Source: SFLA01 sp964485815
GTDB lineage: Bacteria > Bacillota > Clostridia > Oscillospirales > CAG-382
Reading direction: 5' to 3'
Assembly: GCA_964485815.1 (NCBI GenBank)
Contig: CAZAJX010000067.1
Span: 1-5,183 of the forward strand
Length of the DNA: 5,183 nt
Shown one piece after another: positions 1-5,183 of this stretch (its first letter is position 1; each line of letters begins with the position of its first letter). Position numbers and translations under genes: made by a program. The notes under the pieces are model-generated. The model had not been told where the DNA came from. It made no database searches and saw only the letters and a list, made by a program, of their open reading frames with translations.

Positions 1-51
1 GCCCCCACTAGAACCTGAATCTAGCGCGTCTGCCAATTCCGCCATACCCGC
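1..51 (-). tRNA. tRNA-Leu (anticodon CAG), 3' part cut off by window edge
   Basis: Read on the minus strand, the acceptor 5' strand GCGGGTA starts at 51. It is followed by TG, a D-arm (GCG, then loop with AATTGGCAGA, then CGC), and an anticodon stem CTAGA/TCTAG (20-24 with 8-12) closing a 7-base loop TTCAGGT. The anticodon is CAG (15-17), which reads CUG leucine codons. The G-rich start of a long variable arm at 1-7 fits a class II tRNA such as tRNA-Leu. The rest of the variable arm, the T-arm and the acceptor 3' strand lie outside the window, so the 3' end cannot be given. It has its own promoter upstream (73-101). Confidence 0.95.
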
Positions 52-60
52 ATATAACTT

Positions 61-91
61 GGCAACGGCGTAATTATATCACACCGTTGCC
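61..91. repeat. Perfect 8-bp inverted repeat across the tRNA-Leu promoter
   Basis: GGCAACGG (61-68) and CCGTTGCC (84-91) are exact reverse complements, 15 bases apart and 23 bases centre to centre. The right-hand arm lies in the spacer between the -35 and -10 boxes. The left-hand arm covers the predicted transcription start. That placement would suit a repressor operator or a hairpin in transcripts reading through from the hydrolase gene. No T-run follows either arm, so it does not look like an intrinsic terminator. Any function is inferred. Confidence 0.6.
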
Positions 92-101
92 CTATTGTCA
101 A
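73..101 (-). promoter_or_regulatory. Consensus sigma-A promoter of the tRNA-Leu gene
   Basis: On the minus strand, a perfect -35 box TTGACA (96-101) and a perfect -10 box TATAAT (73-78) are separated by exactly 17 bases. The start point is predicted near 66, about 15 bases before the mature tRNA 5' end at 51. Such strong promoters are typical of stable RNA genes. The -35 box lies only 16 bases beyond the hydrolase stop codon. An inverted repeat (61-68 and 84-91) brackets the -10 box. Confidence 0.88.
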
Positions 102-117
102 GTGAAATTTATGACTA

Positions 118-741
118 TTATTTGATTTTTTCGTATGTATTAAGCCACTCTCTTGCGATCATCTCGTGGCCGAAGGGTGTGGGGTGAACACCGTCCCACA
201 GCCAATAGGATTCGGGTGCTTTTTCACAGAGGGAATCAAATTTATCCTGCAAAGTAACAAATTCAAGACCGTATTTTTCGGCAACGCGGCGGCAGGCGGC
301 AGCTTTTTCTTTTACACCGTTCAAAAAGCCTTCCCAGTTTTCTTCCGTAGCGGTTCCCTTGAGGACAAAAGGCTCGAATATAACTATCTTGCACTCGGGA
401 AGCTCTGCTTTTACCTCTTCTATAAGCATAGAATAGATGGTTTCAAACTTTGTAGTATCCACACCGTTTTGATAATTTATCTCGTGCCATACGTCGTTAA
501 CGCCGATAAGAATGGACATAACGTCGGGACGGAGATTGGTAATATCCTTTTTGATGCGTGCATACACGTCAACAATGCGGTTGCCGGAAATTCCGCGGTT
601 TAAAAAAACATATTCGCCGGGGTTATCGTAACCGAGAGATGCGGTAACCAACTGGGGATAGCCGATGCCCCGTCTGCTGTCATCGTTATAATCGCGGCCG
701 GCGTCTGTAATGGAATCGCCCTGGAAAAGAATGGTCTTCAT
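118..741 (-). CDS. SGNH/GDSL-family hydrolase (probable esterase or acylhydrolase)
   Basis: This 207-residue protein carries all four SGNH blocks. Block I is GDSITD with nucleophile Ser10, block II is NRGISGNR with oxyanion Gly53, block III is GVND with Asn82, and block V is DGVHPT with Asp183 and His186. The family hydrolyses ester bonds in acylated or acetylated carbohydrates, lipids or thioesters; the substrate cannot be told from sequence. There is no signal peptide or membrane segment, so it is probably cytoplasmic, and its length is usual for a single SGNH domain. The ATG at 739-741 is preceded by AAAGGAG (752-758), and the glycine-aspartate-serine block sits at residue 8, so the start is secure. 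It lies 21 bases downstream of the sortase gene on the same strand and is probably co-transcribed with it. No terminator is visible after its TAA stop before the tRNA-Leu promoter. Confidence 0.9.
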   Translation of the reverse strand: MKTILFQGDSITDAGRDYNDDSRRGIGYPQLVTASLGYDNPGEYVFLNRGISGNRIVDVYARIKKDITNLRPDVMSILIGVNDVWHEINYQNGVDTTKFETIYSMLIEEVKAELPECKIVIFEPFVLKGTATEENWEGFLNGVKEKAAACRRVAEKYGLEFVTLQDKFDSLCEKAPESYWLWDGVHPTPFGHEMIAREWLNTYEKIK

Positions 742-762
742 AAAAAGTACGCTCCTTTATAT

Positions 763-1716
763 TCAGTTGAATTTTACGACTTGAGTTAGCAGACAATGAA
801 GAACGTAACGCTCTTTTTCGTTGCTGTAGTTGTTGGTACAAGTAACCAGAGTTGCTATCTTAGAGGAAGAATCGTAAGGAAGATTTGTGGGGATGATGGA
901 ACGGGAACGGATCATATCCAGATAATCAACAAATTCCTCATAAGACGGGAAGCTGGTTTTGGTGAAATCGGTGCCGTCAGACCTATAAGCGGAAAAGGGT
1001 TTGTAAATATACAGCGCATCCTTGGTATAGATCTCTATACGCATAGTTTCCGCAGTGGAGTTTCTATTCGCACTTTCAAACCACGTTCTTAACGCGCGGA
1101 ACATGGTGCCGTTTGTCATATTATGACCGTAAACCACAGTGTTAAGGTTATTGCCGTATATGTTTGAGAGGCGGTAATCCACATAAATACTGCCGCCGTT
1201 GGCGTGGTTGCCTTTATAATCGGAACGGATATAAGTATCGTTGGTCGCACCCTTAAGCACGGGGTAATCGATATTGGTGCCCGTAACAACTATCCAAGCG
1301 TACGCATCGGGATATTTGCTGTTAAGAGCGGTTATTGCCGCACGGTATTTCGCATATCTTGCGGGGTCGTCATATTCGTTATCTTTAGTACCGGAAATTA
1401 CGTTACTGTCGGTAACCAGATTTATGGAATCGTACAATGAAAGCAGGTTATCCGGAGTAGTGGCGGCCGCCAGCGGAGATAATGCGCTTTCCGCGATGAT
1501 CTCAAGGTATGTATCCTGCTCCTGTTTATCCGCAAGAAATCTTTCCAATACCGCGTTGGAGGAAAAGATAAATATTCCGATAAACACGCACGCCAAAACA
1601 GCGCGTAGGATGCTGTCTGCCCCAATGCGTTTTCTTTTATGTTTACTGCTGTCGTAACCGGTCTGATCCGGTGTCATTGAAGACAGCGAAGAAAGAAACT
1701 GGTTTTTATCCTGCAT
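763..1716 (-). CDS. Class B sortase, membrane-anchored
   Basis: Sortases are extracellular cysteine transpeptidases that cut a C-terminal sorting motif and join the protein to the cell wall or to pilin subunits. This 317-residue protein has a polar, basic cytosolic head (KHKRKR at 25-30), one membrane segment at about 36-54, a linker, and a catalytic domain from about 131 to the end. The triad is His198 in YGHNM, Cys293 in TLVTC and Arg303 in ERYVLH. The His-Cys and Cys-Arg distances (95 and 10 residues) closely match those of Staphylococcus aureus SrtB. The YGHNM box and the long insert between His and Cys also favour class B over class A or C. It is longer than SrtB because of its N-terminal extension. 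The ATG at 1714-1716 is preceded by AAGGGG (1729-1734); the next Met (residue 14) has no ribosome binding site. No sorting-motif substrate protein is present in this window, so its client is unknown. It is the first gene of a probable unit with the hydrolase downstream. Confidence 0.92.
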   Translation of the reverse strand: MQDKNQFLSSLSSMTPDQTGYDSSKHKRKRIGADSILRAVLACVFIGIFIFSSNAVLERFLADKQEQDTYLEIIAESALSPLAAATTPDNLLSLYDSINLVTDSNVISGTKDNEYDDPARYAKYRAAITALNSKYPDAYAWIVVTGTNIDYPVLKGATNDTYIRSDYKGNHANGGSIYVDYRLSNIYGNNLNTVVYGHNMTNGTMFRALRTWFESANRNSTAETMRIEIYTKDALYIYKPFSAYRSDGTDFTKTSFPSYEEFVDYLDMIRSRSIIPTNLPYDSSSKIATLVTCTNNYSNEKERYVLHCLLTQVVKFN

Positions 1717-1750
1717 ATACTAAAAATGCCCCTTTTGTTTTGCTATTGAT

Positions 1751-1779
1751 ATTATAGTGAATTTTGTTTAATTAAGCAA
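1751..1779 (-). promoter_or_regulatory. Predicted sigma-A promoter of the sortase-hydrolase unit
   Basis: On the minus strand, a perfect TATAAT (-10, 1751-1756) is preceded at a 17-base spacing by TTGCTT (-35, 1774-1779), which matches TTGACA at three of six positions. The start point would lie near 1744, giving a leader of about 28 bases before the sortase ATG. The region is very AT-rich, so a chance match is possible, though box, spacing and position all agree. Confidence 0.65.
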
Positions 1780-1839
1780 GTACGTATTGTAAATTTTTTT
1801 GCTTTGATGACAAAAAGATTTATAAAATTCAAAAAGGAA

Positions 1840-1868
1840 TTGACAAATCGAGGTTTTTGTTATAATAT
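1840..1868 (+). promoter_or_regulatory. Predicted sigma-A promoter of tig
   Basis: TTGACA (1840-1845) is a perfect -35 box. The -10 element lies in an alternating AT stretch: TATAAT at 1861-1866 gives a 15-base spacer, while the overlapping TAATAT at 1863-1868 gives the ideal 17 bases. Transcription should start around 1873-1876, leaving a leader of about 35-38 bases before the tig ATG. This is one half of the 194-base divergent region between the sortase gene and tig. Confidence 0.8.
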
Positions 1869-1884
1869 ATATGGTGCTTAACTA

Positions 1885-1898
1885 TGTAAACGTTTTAA
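1885..1898 (+). promoter_or_regulatory. Possible catabolite-responsive element (cre-like box) in the tig leader
   Basis: The 14 bases TGTAAACGTTTTAA match the CcpA-binding consensus TGWAANCGNTNWCA at every position except 13 (A for C). They contain the 8-bp palindrome AAACGTTT (1888-1895) with the central CG typical of LacI/GalR-family operators. The site lies roughly 10 bases after the predicted start point and touches the Shine-Dalgarno sequence (AAAGGAG, 1897-1903), a position that would normally repress. The match is by eye and the region is AT-rich, so this is tentative. Confidence 0.35.
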
Positions 1899-1910
1899 AG
1901 GAGAATTAAA

Positions 1911-3191
1911 ATGAGTTTAAAGAGTGTTAACAAAGAAACTCAGAACCTCGCAGAACTTGAGATACTGATCGAAAAATCCGTGTTCGACGCAGAGGTTGAC
2001 AAGGTGTTCAAGAAGAACTCCGAAAAGATTACCGTTCCCGGCTTCAGAAAGGGAAAGGCTCCCCGTAAGATTATCGAAAAGATGTACGGCACCGCTTATT
2101 TCTTTGAAGAAGCTATCGACAATCTGCTTCCCGATGAATACGCTGCTGCTATTGCAGAAGCAGGTATCGACCCCGTTTCCCGTCCCGAGATCGACGTTAA
2201 GTCCATGGACGACAACGGCGTTCTGCTTACCGCAAAGGTTTACACCAAGCCTGAGGCAGTTGTTACCGATTACAAGGGTATTGAAGTTAAAAAGGACAAG
2301 GTTCGCGTAACAAAAGATGAGATCGCCGCAGAGATTGACAAAATCCGCGAGCGTAATGCGCGTATACTTACTCTTACCGACGTTGCTGCCGAAAACGGCG
2401 ACGAGGTGGTTATAGATTTCGAAGGCTTTGTTGACGGCGTTGCTTTCGAAGGCGGCAAGGCAGAGAAATATTCTCTTAAGCTCGGCAGCCACTCCTTCAT
2501 TGAAGGCTTTGAAGAACAGCTCGTTGGTAAGGTTCCTTCCGAAGAGCTCTTTGATATCAACGTTACCTTCCCTGCTGATTACGGCGCAGAAAACCTTGCA
2601 GGCAAGCCCGCAGTATTCAAGATCAAGCTTCACGAAGTAAAGCGTACCGATCTTCCCGCACTTGACGAAGAATTCGTTAAGGACGTTTCCGAATTTGATA
2701 CCGTTGCTGAATATGAAGCAGATATCAAGGCTAAAATCAAGGAAAGAAAGACTGCTGACAGCGACCGCAAGTTGGAAGAAGACCTTGTAAACGCTATCGT
2801 TGAAAAGACCACCGTTGAAATTCCCGATTGCATGATCGAAACCGAGATCGACGGCTACGTTCGCGATTACGATTACCGTCTGCAGATGCAGGGCGGCTCT
2901 CTTGACCTGTACTACAAGTATACCGGTCAGACCGAAGAGCAGCTCCGTGAATCCTTCAAGTCCGGCGCACAGAAACAGGTTAAGACCCGTCTGGCTCTGG
3001 AATACATCTCCAAGACCGAGAATATAACAGCTACCGAAGAAGAGATCGAAGCAGAATACGCAAAGATCGCCGCCGGCTATGCTGTTGAGATAGAAAAAGT
3101 AAAGGCTTCTATCCCCGTTTCCGGTATTACCGAAGACGTTGTTCTCCGCAAGGCTGTTGATTTCGTTAAGGAAAACGCAGTTATTAAATAA
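1911..3191 (+). CDS. tig: Trigger factor, ribosome-associated chaperone and peptidyl-prolyl isomerase
   Basis: Trigger factor docks at the ribosomal exit tunnel and shields and folds emerging chains in the cytoplasm. The 426-residue length is usual for the family (E. coli about 432). The N-terminal ribosome-binding domain (about 1-120) contains the signature GFRKGKAP at 44-51. The FKBP-type isomerase domain runs from about 163 to 244 (GDEVVIDFEGFVDG at 163-176, then GSHSFIEGFE at 192-201). The rest (about 245-426) is the helical chaperone domain, rich in charged residues. The ATG has a strong AAAGGAG seven bases upstream and a promoter at 1840-1868. Codon use is markedly biased (CCC for proline, CGT/CGC for arginine in the conserved blocks), as expected of an abundant protein. 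It is followed by an intrinsic terminator and then clpP-clpX, an arrangement common in Clostridia and many other bacteria. No truncation or frameshift is seen. Confidence 0.97.
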   Translation: MSLKSVNKETQNLAELEILIEKSVFDAEVDKVFKKNSEKITVPGFRKGKAPRKIIEKMYGTAYFFEEAIDNLLPDEYAAAIAEAGIDPVSRPEIDVKSMDDNGVLLTAKVYTKPEAVVTDYKGIEVKKDKVRVTKDEIAAEIDKIRERNARILTLTDVAAENGDEVVIDFEGFVDGVAFEGGKAEKYSLKLGSHSFIEGFEEQLVGKVPSEELFDINVTFPADYGAENLAGKPAVFKIKLHEVKRTDLPALDEEFVKDVSEFDTVAEYEADIKAKIKERKTADSDRKLEEDLVNAIVEKTTVEIPDCMIETEIDGYVRDYDYRLQMQGGSLDLYYKYTGQTEEQLRESFKSGAQKQVKTRLALEYISKTENITATEEEIEAEYAKIAAGYAVEIEKVKASIPVSGITEDVVLRKAVDFVKENAVIK

Positions 3192-3205
3192 GCTTACCAA
3201 AACCA

Positions 3206-3242
3206 CGGGCTGTCTCATTCAGGTGCGGCAGCCCGATTTTTT
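3206..3242 (+). terminator. Intrinsic terminator between tig and clpP
   Basis: CGGGCTG (3206-3212) pairs perfectly with CAGCCCG (3229-3235), with a possible inner extension by a G-U and a C-G pair, and is followed by ATTTTTT (3236-3242). It starts 15 bases after the tig stop and ends 33 bases before the clpP ATG. It should end most tig transcripts or reduce readthrough into clpP-clpX. There is no A-run on the other side, so it works only rightward. Confidence 0.88.
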
Positions 3243-3258
3243 ATAAAACCATTGTATG

Positions 3259-3264
3259 AAAGGA
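3259..3264 (+). promoter_or_regulatory. Ribosome binding site that fixes the clpP start
   Basis: AAAGGA lies 11 bases before the ATG at 3276. An in-frame TTG at 3252 would extend the protein by eight residues but sits upstream of this site, so it cannot use it. The extension would also not match the usual ClpP N-terminus. Confidence 0.75.
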
Positions 3265-3275
3265 TAGTGTTTTTT

Positions 3276-3857
3276 ATGGCTTTAGTGCCTTACGTTGTAG
3301 AGCAAACCAACCGCGGCGAGCGTTCTTATGATATTTTCTCCCGCTTGCTTAATGACAGAATTATTTTTCTTTGCGACGAAGTGAACGATGCGACCGCATC
3401 TCTTGTGGTAGCCCAGCTTCTTTATTTGGAGGCACAGGACGCCGACAAGGACATCTGCCTTTACATTAACAGCCCCGGCGGAAGCATTTCCGCAGGTATG
3501 GCAATATTCGACACTATGAACTTTATCAAGTGCGACGTTTCCACCATTTGTATCGGTATGGCGGCTTCTATGGGCGCATTCCTCCTTGCCGCAGGTACAA
3601 AGGGAAAGAGAATTGCTCTGCCCAACAGCGAGATCATGATACATCAGCCCTTGGGCGGTATGCAGGGTCAGGCTTCGGATATTAAGATCCACGCCGAGCA
3701 CATACTCCGCATCAAGGACAAGATGAACTCCATTCTCGCAGAGCGCACGGGTCAGGATATCGAAACTATCCGCCGTGATACCGACAGAGATAATTATATG
3801 ACCGCACAGCAGGCGCTTGAATACGGTCTGATCGACAAAATTATTGAAAAGAGATAA
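3276..3857 (+). CDS. clpP: ATP-dependent Clp protease proteolytic subunit ClpP
   Basis: ClpP is the serine peptidase that forms a tetradecameric barrel and degrades proteins unfolded by ClpX or ClpC in the cytoplasm. The 193-residue protein starts MALVPYVVEQTNRGERSYD, the classic ClpP N-terminus. It carries the catalytic triad Ser98 (GMAASMGA), His123 (IMIHQPLGG) and Asp172 (RDTDRDNYM), with the oxyanion strand SPGGS at 66-70. Length and triad positions match well-studied Firmicute ClpP proteins. The ATG at 3276 is chosen over an in-frame TTG at 3252 because of the ribosome binding site and N-terminal similarity. It is separated from tig by a terminator and from clpX by only three bases, so clpP and clpX are surely co-transcribed. 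No clear promoter is visible in the 84-base gap after tig; expression may depend on readthrough or on a promoter inside the tig 3' end. No CtsR heptad repeat is visible upstream. Confidence 0.98.
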   Translation: MALVPYVVEQTNRGERSYDIFSRLLNDRIIFLCDEVNDATASLVVAQLLYLEAQDADKDICLYINSPGGSISAGMAIFDTMNFIKCDVSTICIGMAASMGAFLLAAGTKGKRIALPNSEIMIHQPLGGMQGQASDIKIHAEHILRIKDKMNSILAERTGQDIETIRRDTDRDNYMTAQQALEYGLIDKIIEKR

Positions 3858-3860
3858 AAG

Positions 3861-5102
3861 ATGGCAAAAAGCAAAGTATGCTCATTCTGCGGAAGACCGT
3901 CATTTAAGGTGACTGAGCTGGAGATCGGCGGTCAGACGCTTGATTTCTGTGATGATTGCATTTCCATTTGCGAAGAGATCGTTGCGGAATACGAAGCAAA
4001 GCTGATGGGCGATGACGATGAAACGGCGATCGCACTCACAACCGACACAAGTGTTTCCCCCGCCCCGAAAGGCGAAGAGAAAAAGCTGATGAAGCCGATG
4101 GAAATAAAGGCTAAATTGGATGAATACGTGATCGGTCAGGATGCGGCGAAGAAAGCCCTTTCCGTGGCGGTGTATAACCACTACAAGCGTATAAATTCCC
4201 TTACCGGTCCCGATGACGGCGTGGTGCTTCAAAAAAGCAACGTGCTTTTGCTGGGTCCCACCGGTGTGGGCAAAACTCTTCTGGCGCAAACGCTGGCAAA
4301 GATACTTGACGTTCCCTTCGCTATCGCAGACGCAACCACGCTGACCGAAGCGGGTTACGTAGGCGAGGACGTGGAGAATATTCTGCTTCGTCTTATTCAG
4401 GCGGCGGATTTTGATATTGCCAAGGCGGAAAAAGGTATTATTTACGTTGACGAGATCGACAAGATCTCCCGCAGAAGCGAAAACCGTTCTATTACCAGAG
4501 ATGTTTCCGGCGAAGGCGTTCAGCAGGCGCTCCTTAAAATTCTTGAGGGGACAAAATCCAACGTACCTCCTCAGGGCGGAAGAAAGCATCCCAACCAGGA
4601 ATATATCCAGATCGACACCACCAACATTCTGTTTATCTGCGGCGGCGCCTTCGACGGCATAAACGATATTATCGAAAGCCGCAACGGCAGACAGATAATC
4701 GGATATTCATCGGGCATAACCGCCAAGAAGGACAAGGACGAGATAGTAAAGGATGTAGTTCCCCACGATCTTGTTAAATACGGTCTTATTCCCGAGCTTA
4801 TAGGCAGATTACCCGTTATCGTGGCGTTGGATTCTCTTGACAGAGATGCGCTGGTACGCATACTCCGCGAGCCCAAAAACGCTTTGACAAAGCAATACAG
4901 AAAGCTGTTTTTGTTTGACGGAATCGAGCTTTCCTTTACAGACGAAGCTATTGAAAAGATCGCCGACAAAGCGATTGAACTCAAAACGGGTGCAAGAGGA
5001 CTCCGCGGAATTCTGGAAAGCATCATGACGGACCTTATGTTCGAAATGCCCTCCAGAGAGGACGTAAAAGATCTTACGATTACTGCAGATATGATAAAAT
5101 AG
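3861..5102 (+). CDS. clpX: ATP-dependent Clp protease ATP-binding subunit ClpX
   Basis: ClpX is a hexameric AAA+ unfoldase that recognises tagged substrates and threads them into ClpP. In this 413-residue protein the N-terminal zinc-binding domain has Cys7, Cys10, Cys30 and Cys33. The AAA+ domain has Walker A GPTGVGKT (132-139), pore loop GYVGED (165-170), Walker B IIYVDE (193-198), the RKH pore loop (241-243), the arginine finger in PELIGR (Arg316) and sensor 2 in GARGLR (Arg379). The ClpP-docking loop reads IGY (280-282) rather than the usual IGF. The protein stops 34 residues after sensor 2, about 20 earlier than E. coli ClpX, with no sign of a frameshift and with terminators directly after. 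Only three bases separate it from clpP. Its ribosome binding site is weak (AAAAGAGA inside the clpP end), suggesting translational coupling. The lon gene, which follows clpX in many bacteria, does not appear to follow in the same unit here. Confidence 0.98.
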   Translation: MAKSKVCSFCGRPSFKVTELEIGGQTLDFCDDCISICEEIVAEYEAKLMGDDDETAIALTTDTSVSPAPKGEEKKLMKPMEIKAKLDEYVIGQDAAKKALSVAVYNHYKRINSLTGPDDGVVLQKSNVLLLGPTGVGKTLLAQTLAKILDVPFAIADATTLTEAGYVGEDVENILLRLIQAADFDIAKAEKGIIYVDEIDKISRRSENRSITRDVSGEGVQQALLKILEGTKSNVPPQGGRKHPNQEYIQIDTTNILFICGGAFDGINDIIESRNGRQIIGYSSGITAKKDKDEIVKDVVPHDLVKYGLIPELIGRLPVIVALDSLDRDALVRILREPKNALTKQYRKLFLFDGIELSFTDEAIEKIADKAIELKTGARGLRGILESIMTDLMFEMPSREDVKDLTITADMIK

Positions 5103-5106
5103 CAAC

Positions 5107-5130
5107 AAAAAACCGAGCTGACGCTCGGTT
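5107..5130 (-). terminator. Leftward intrinsic terminator for a predicted convergent gene
   Basis: AACCGAGC (5111-5118) and GCTCGGTT (5123-5130) form a perfect 8-bp stem with loop TGAC. On the minus strand the stem is followed at once by a T-run (six A bases on plus, 5107-5112, partly within the stem). On the plus strand no T-run follows (CAGACC), so this hairpin suits transcription arriving from the right. It starts five bases after the clpX stop. Confidence 0.7.
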
Positions 5131-5133
5131 CAG

Positions 5134-5171
5134 ACCGCTGACAAAGATAAAGTCAGCGGTTATTTTTTTTT
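5134..5171 (+). terminator. Intrinsic terminator of clpP-clpX
   Basis: ACCGCTGAC (5134-5142) pairs perfectly with GTCAGCGGT (5152-5160) around a 9-base A-rich loop, followed by TA and nine T bases (5163-5171). It is a strong rightward terminator about 30 bases after the clpX stop. No long A-run precedes it, so it is one-directional. Confidence 0.93.
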
Positions 5172-5183
5172 GCAAAAGTCGCA

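Noticed and set aside
61..91. Inverted repeat read as an intrinsic terminator for the hydrolase gene
   Set aside because: The loop is 15 bases and no T-run follows on either strand. It overlaps a near-perfect promoter instead.
166..603. Plus-strand open frame over the SGNH hydrolase
   Set aside because: It lies opposite the gene carrying all the SGNH catalytic blocks and shows no recognisable motif. It is a shadow frame.
1717..1910. CIRCE or CtsR heat-shock operators near tig, and upstream of clpP
   Set aside because: I looked for TTAGCACTC-type and GGTCAAA-type repeats in the intergenic regions and found none that fit.
1917..3218. Long 433-codon open frame antisense to tig
   Set aside because: It mirrors the biased codons of tig and gives a protein dominated by F, N, L and V. 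Its ATG lies in the terminator loop with no ribosome binding site, and the tig frame is an unmistakable trigger factor.
3252..3275. TTG start extending ClpP by eight residues
   Set aside because: The ribosome binding site at 3259-3264 lies downstream of the TTG, and the ATG at 3276 gives the typical ClpP N-terminus and a 193-residue protein.
3900..4589. Minus-strand open frame over clpX
   Set aside because: It has no recognisable domain and sits opposite the zinc finger and Walker motifs of ClpX. It is a shadow frame.

Overview
The window looks like a conserved chromosomal segment from a member of the Clostridia (Firmicutes/Bacillota) with intermediate GC. The evidence is the tig-clpP-clpX gene order, a class B sortase, strong AAAGGAG-type ribosome binding sites, consensus sigma-A promoters and standard stop codons (TAA, TGA and TAG all end genes here). 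No finer placement is possible from the sequence alone.

Left part, minus strand (1-1716): the 5' part of a tRNA-Leu gene (anticodon CAG) is cut by the window edge. It has its own near-perfect promoter, and an 8-bp inverted repeat flanks the -10 box. Upstream of it lies a probable two-gene unit: a membrane-anchored class B sortase (763-1716), then, 21 bases further on, a cytoplasmic SGNH/GDSL-type hydrolase (118-741). No intrinsic terminator is visible between the hydrolase and the tRNA.

Middle (1717-1910): an AT-rich divergent promoter region of 194 bases. It holds a leftward promoter for the sortase unit and a rightward promoter for tig. A site resembling a catabolite-responsive element lies between the predicted tig start point and its ribosome binding site.

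Right part, plus strand (1911-5183): tig (trigger factor), an intrinsic terminator, clpP, clpX, then two adjacent hairpins that look like terminators facing opposite ways. Trigger factor folds nascent chains at the ribosome, and ClpX unfolds substrates and feeds them to the ClpP protease chamber, so this is a protein folding and turnover module. All three proteins are full length with their key residues, apart from an unusually short ClpX C-terminus and an IGY in place of the common IGF loop.

Overall this is mostly an ordinary housekeeping region. I see no mobile element, CRISPR array or undescribed system. The points most worth a second look are regulatory: the inverted repeat at the tRNA promoter, the cre-like box, and the tandem opposed terminators. 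The sortase-hydrolase pairing is also of interest.
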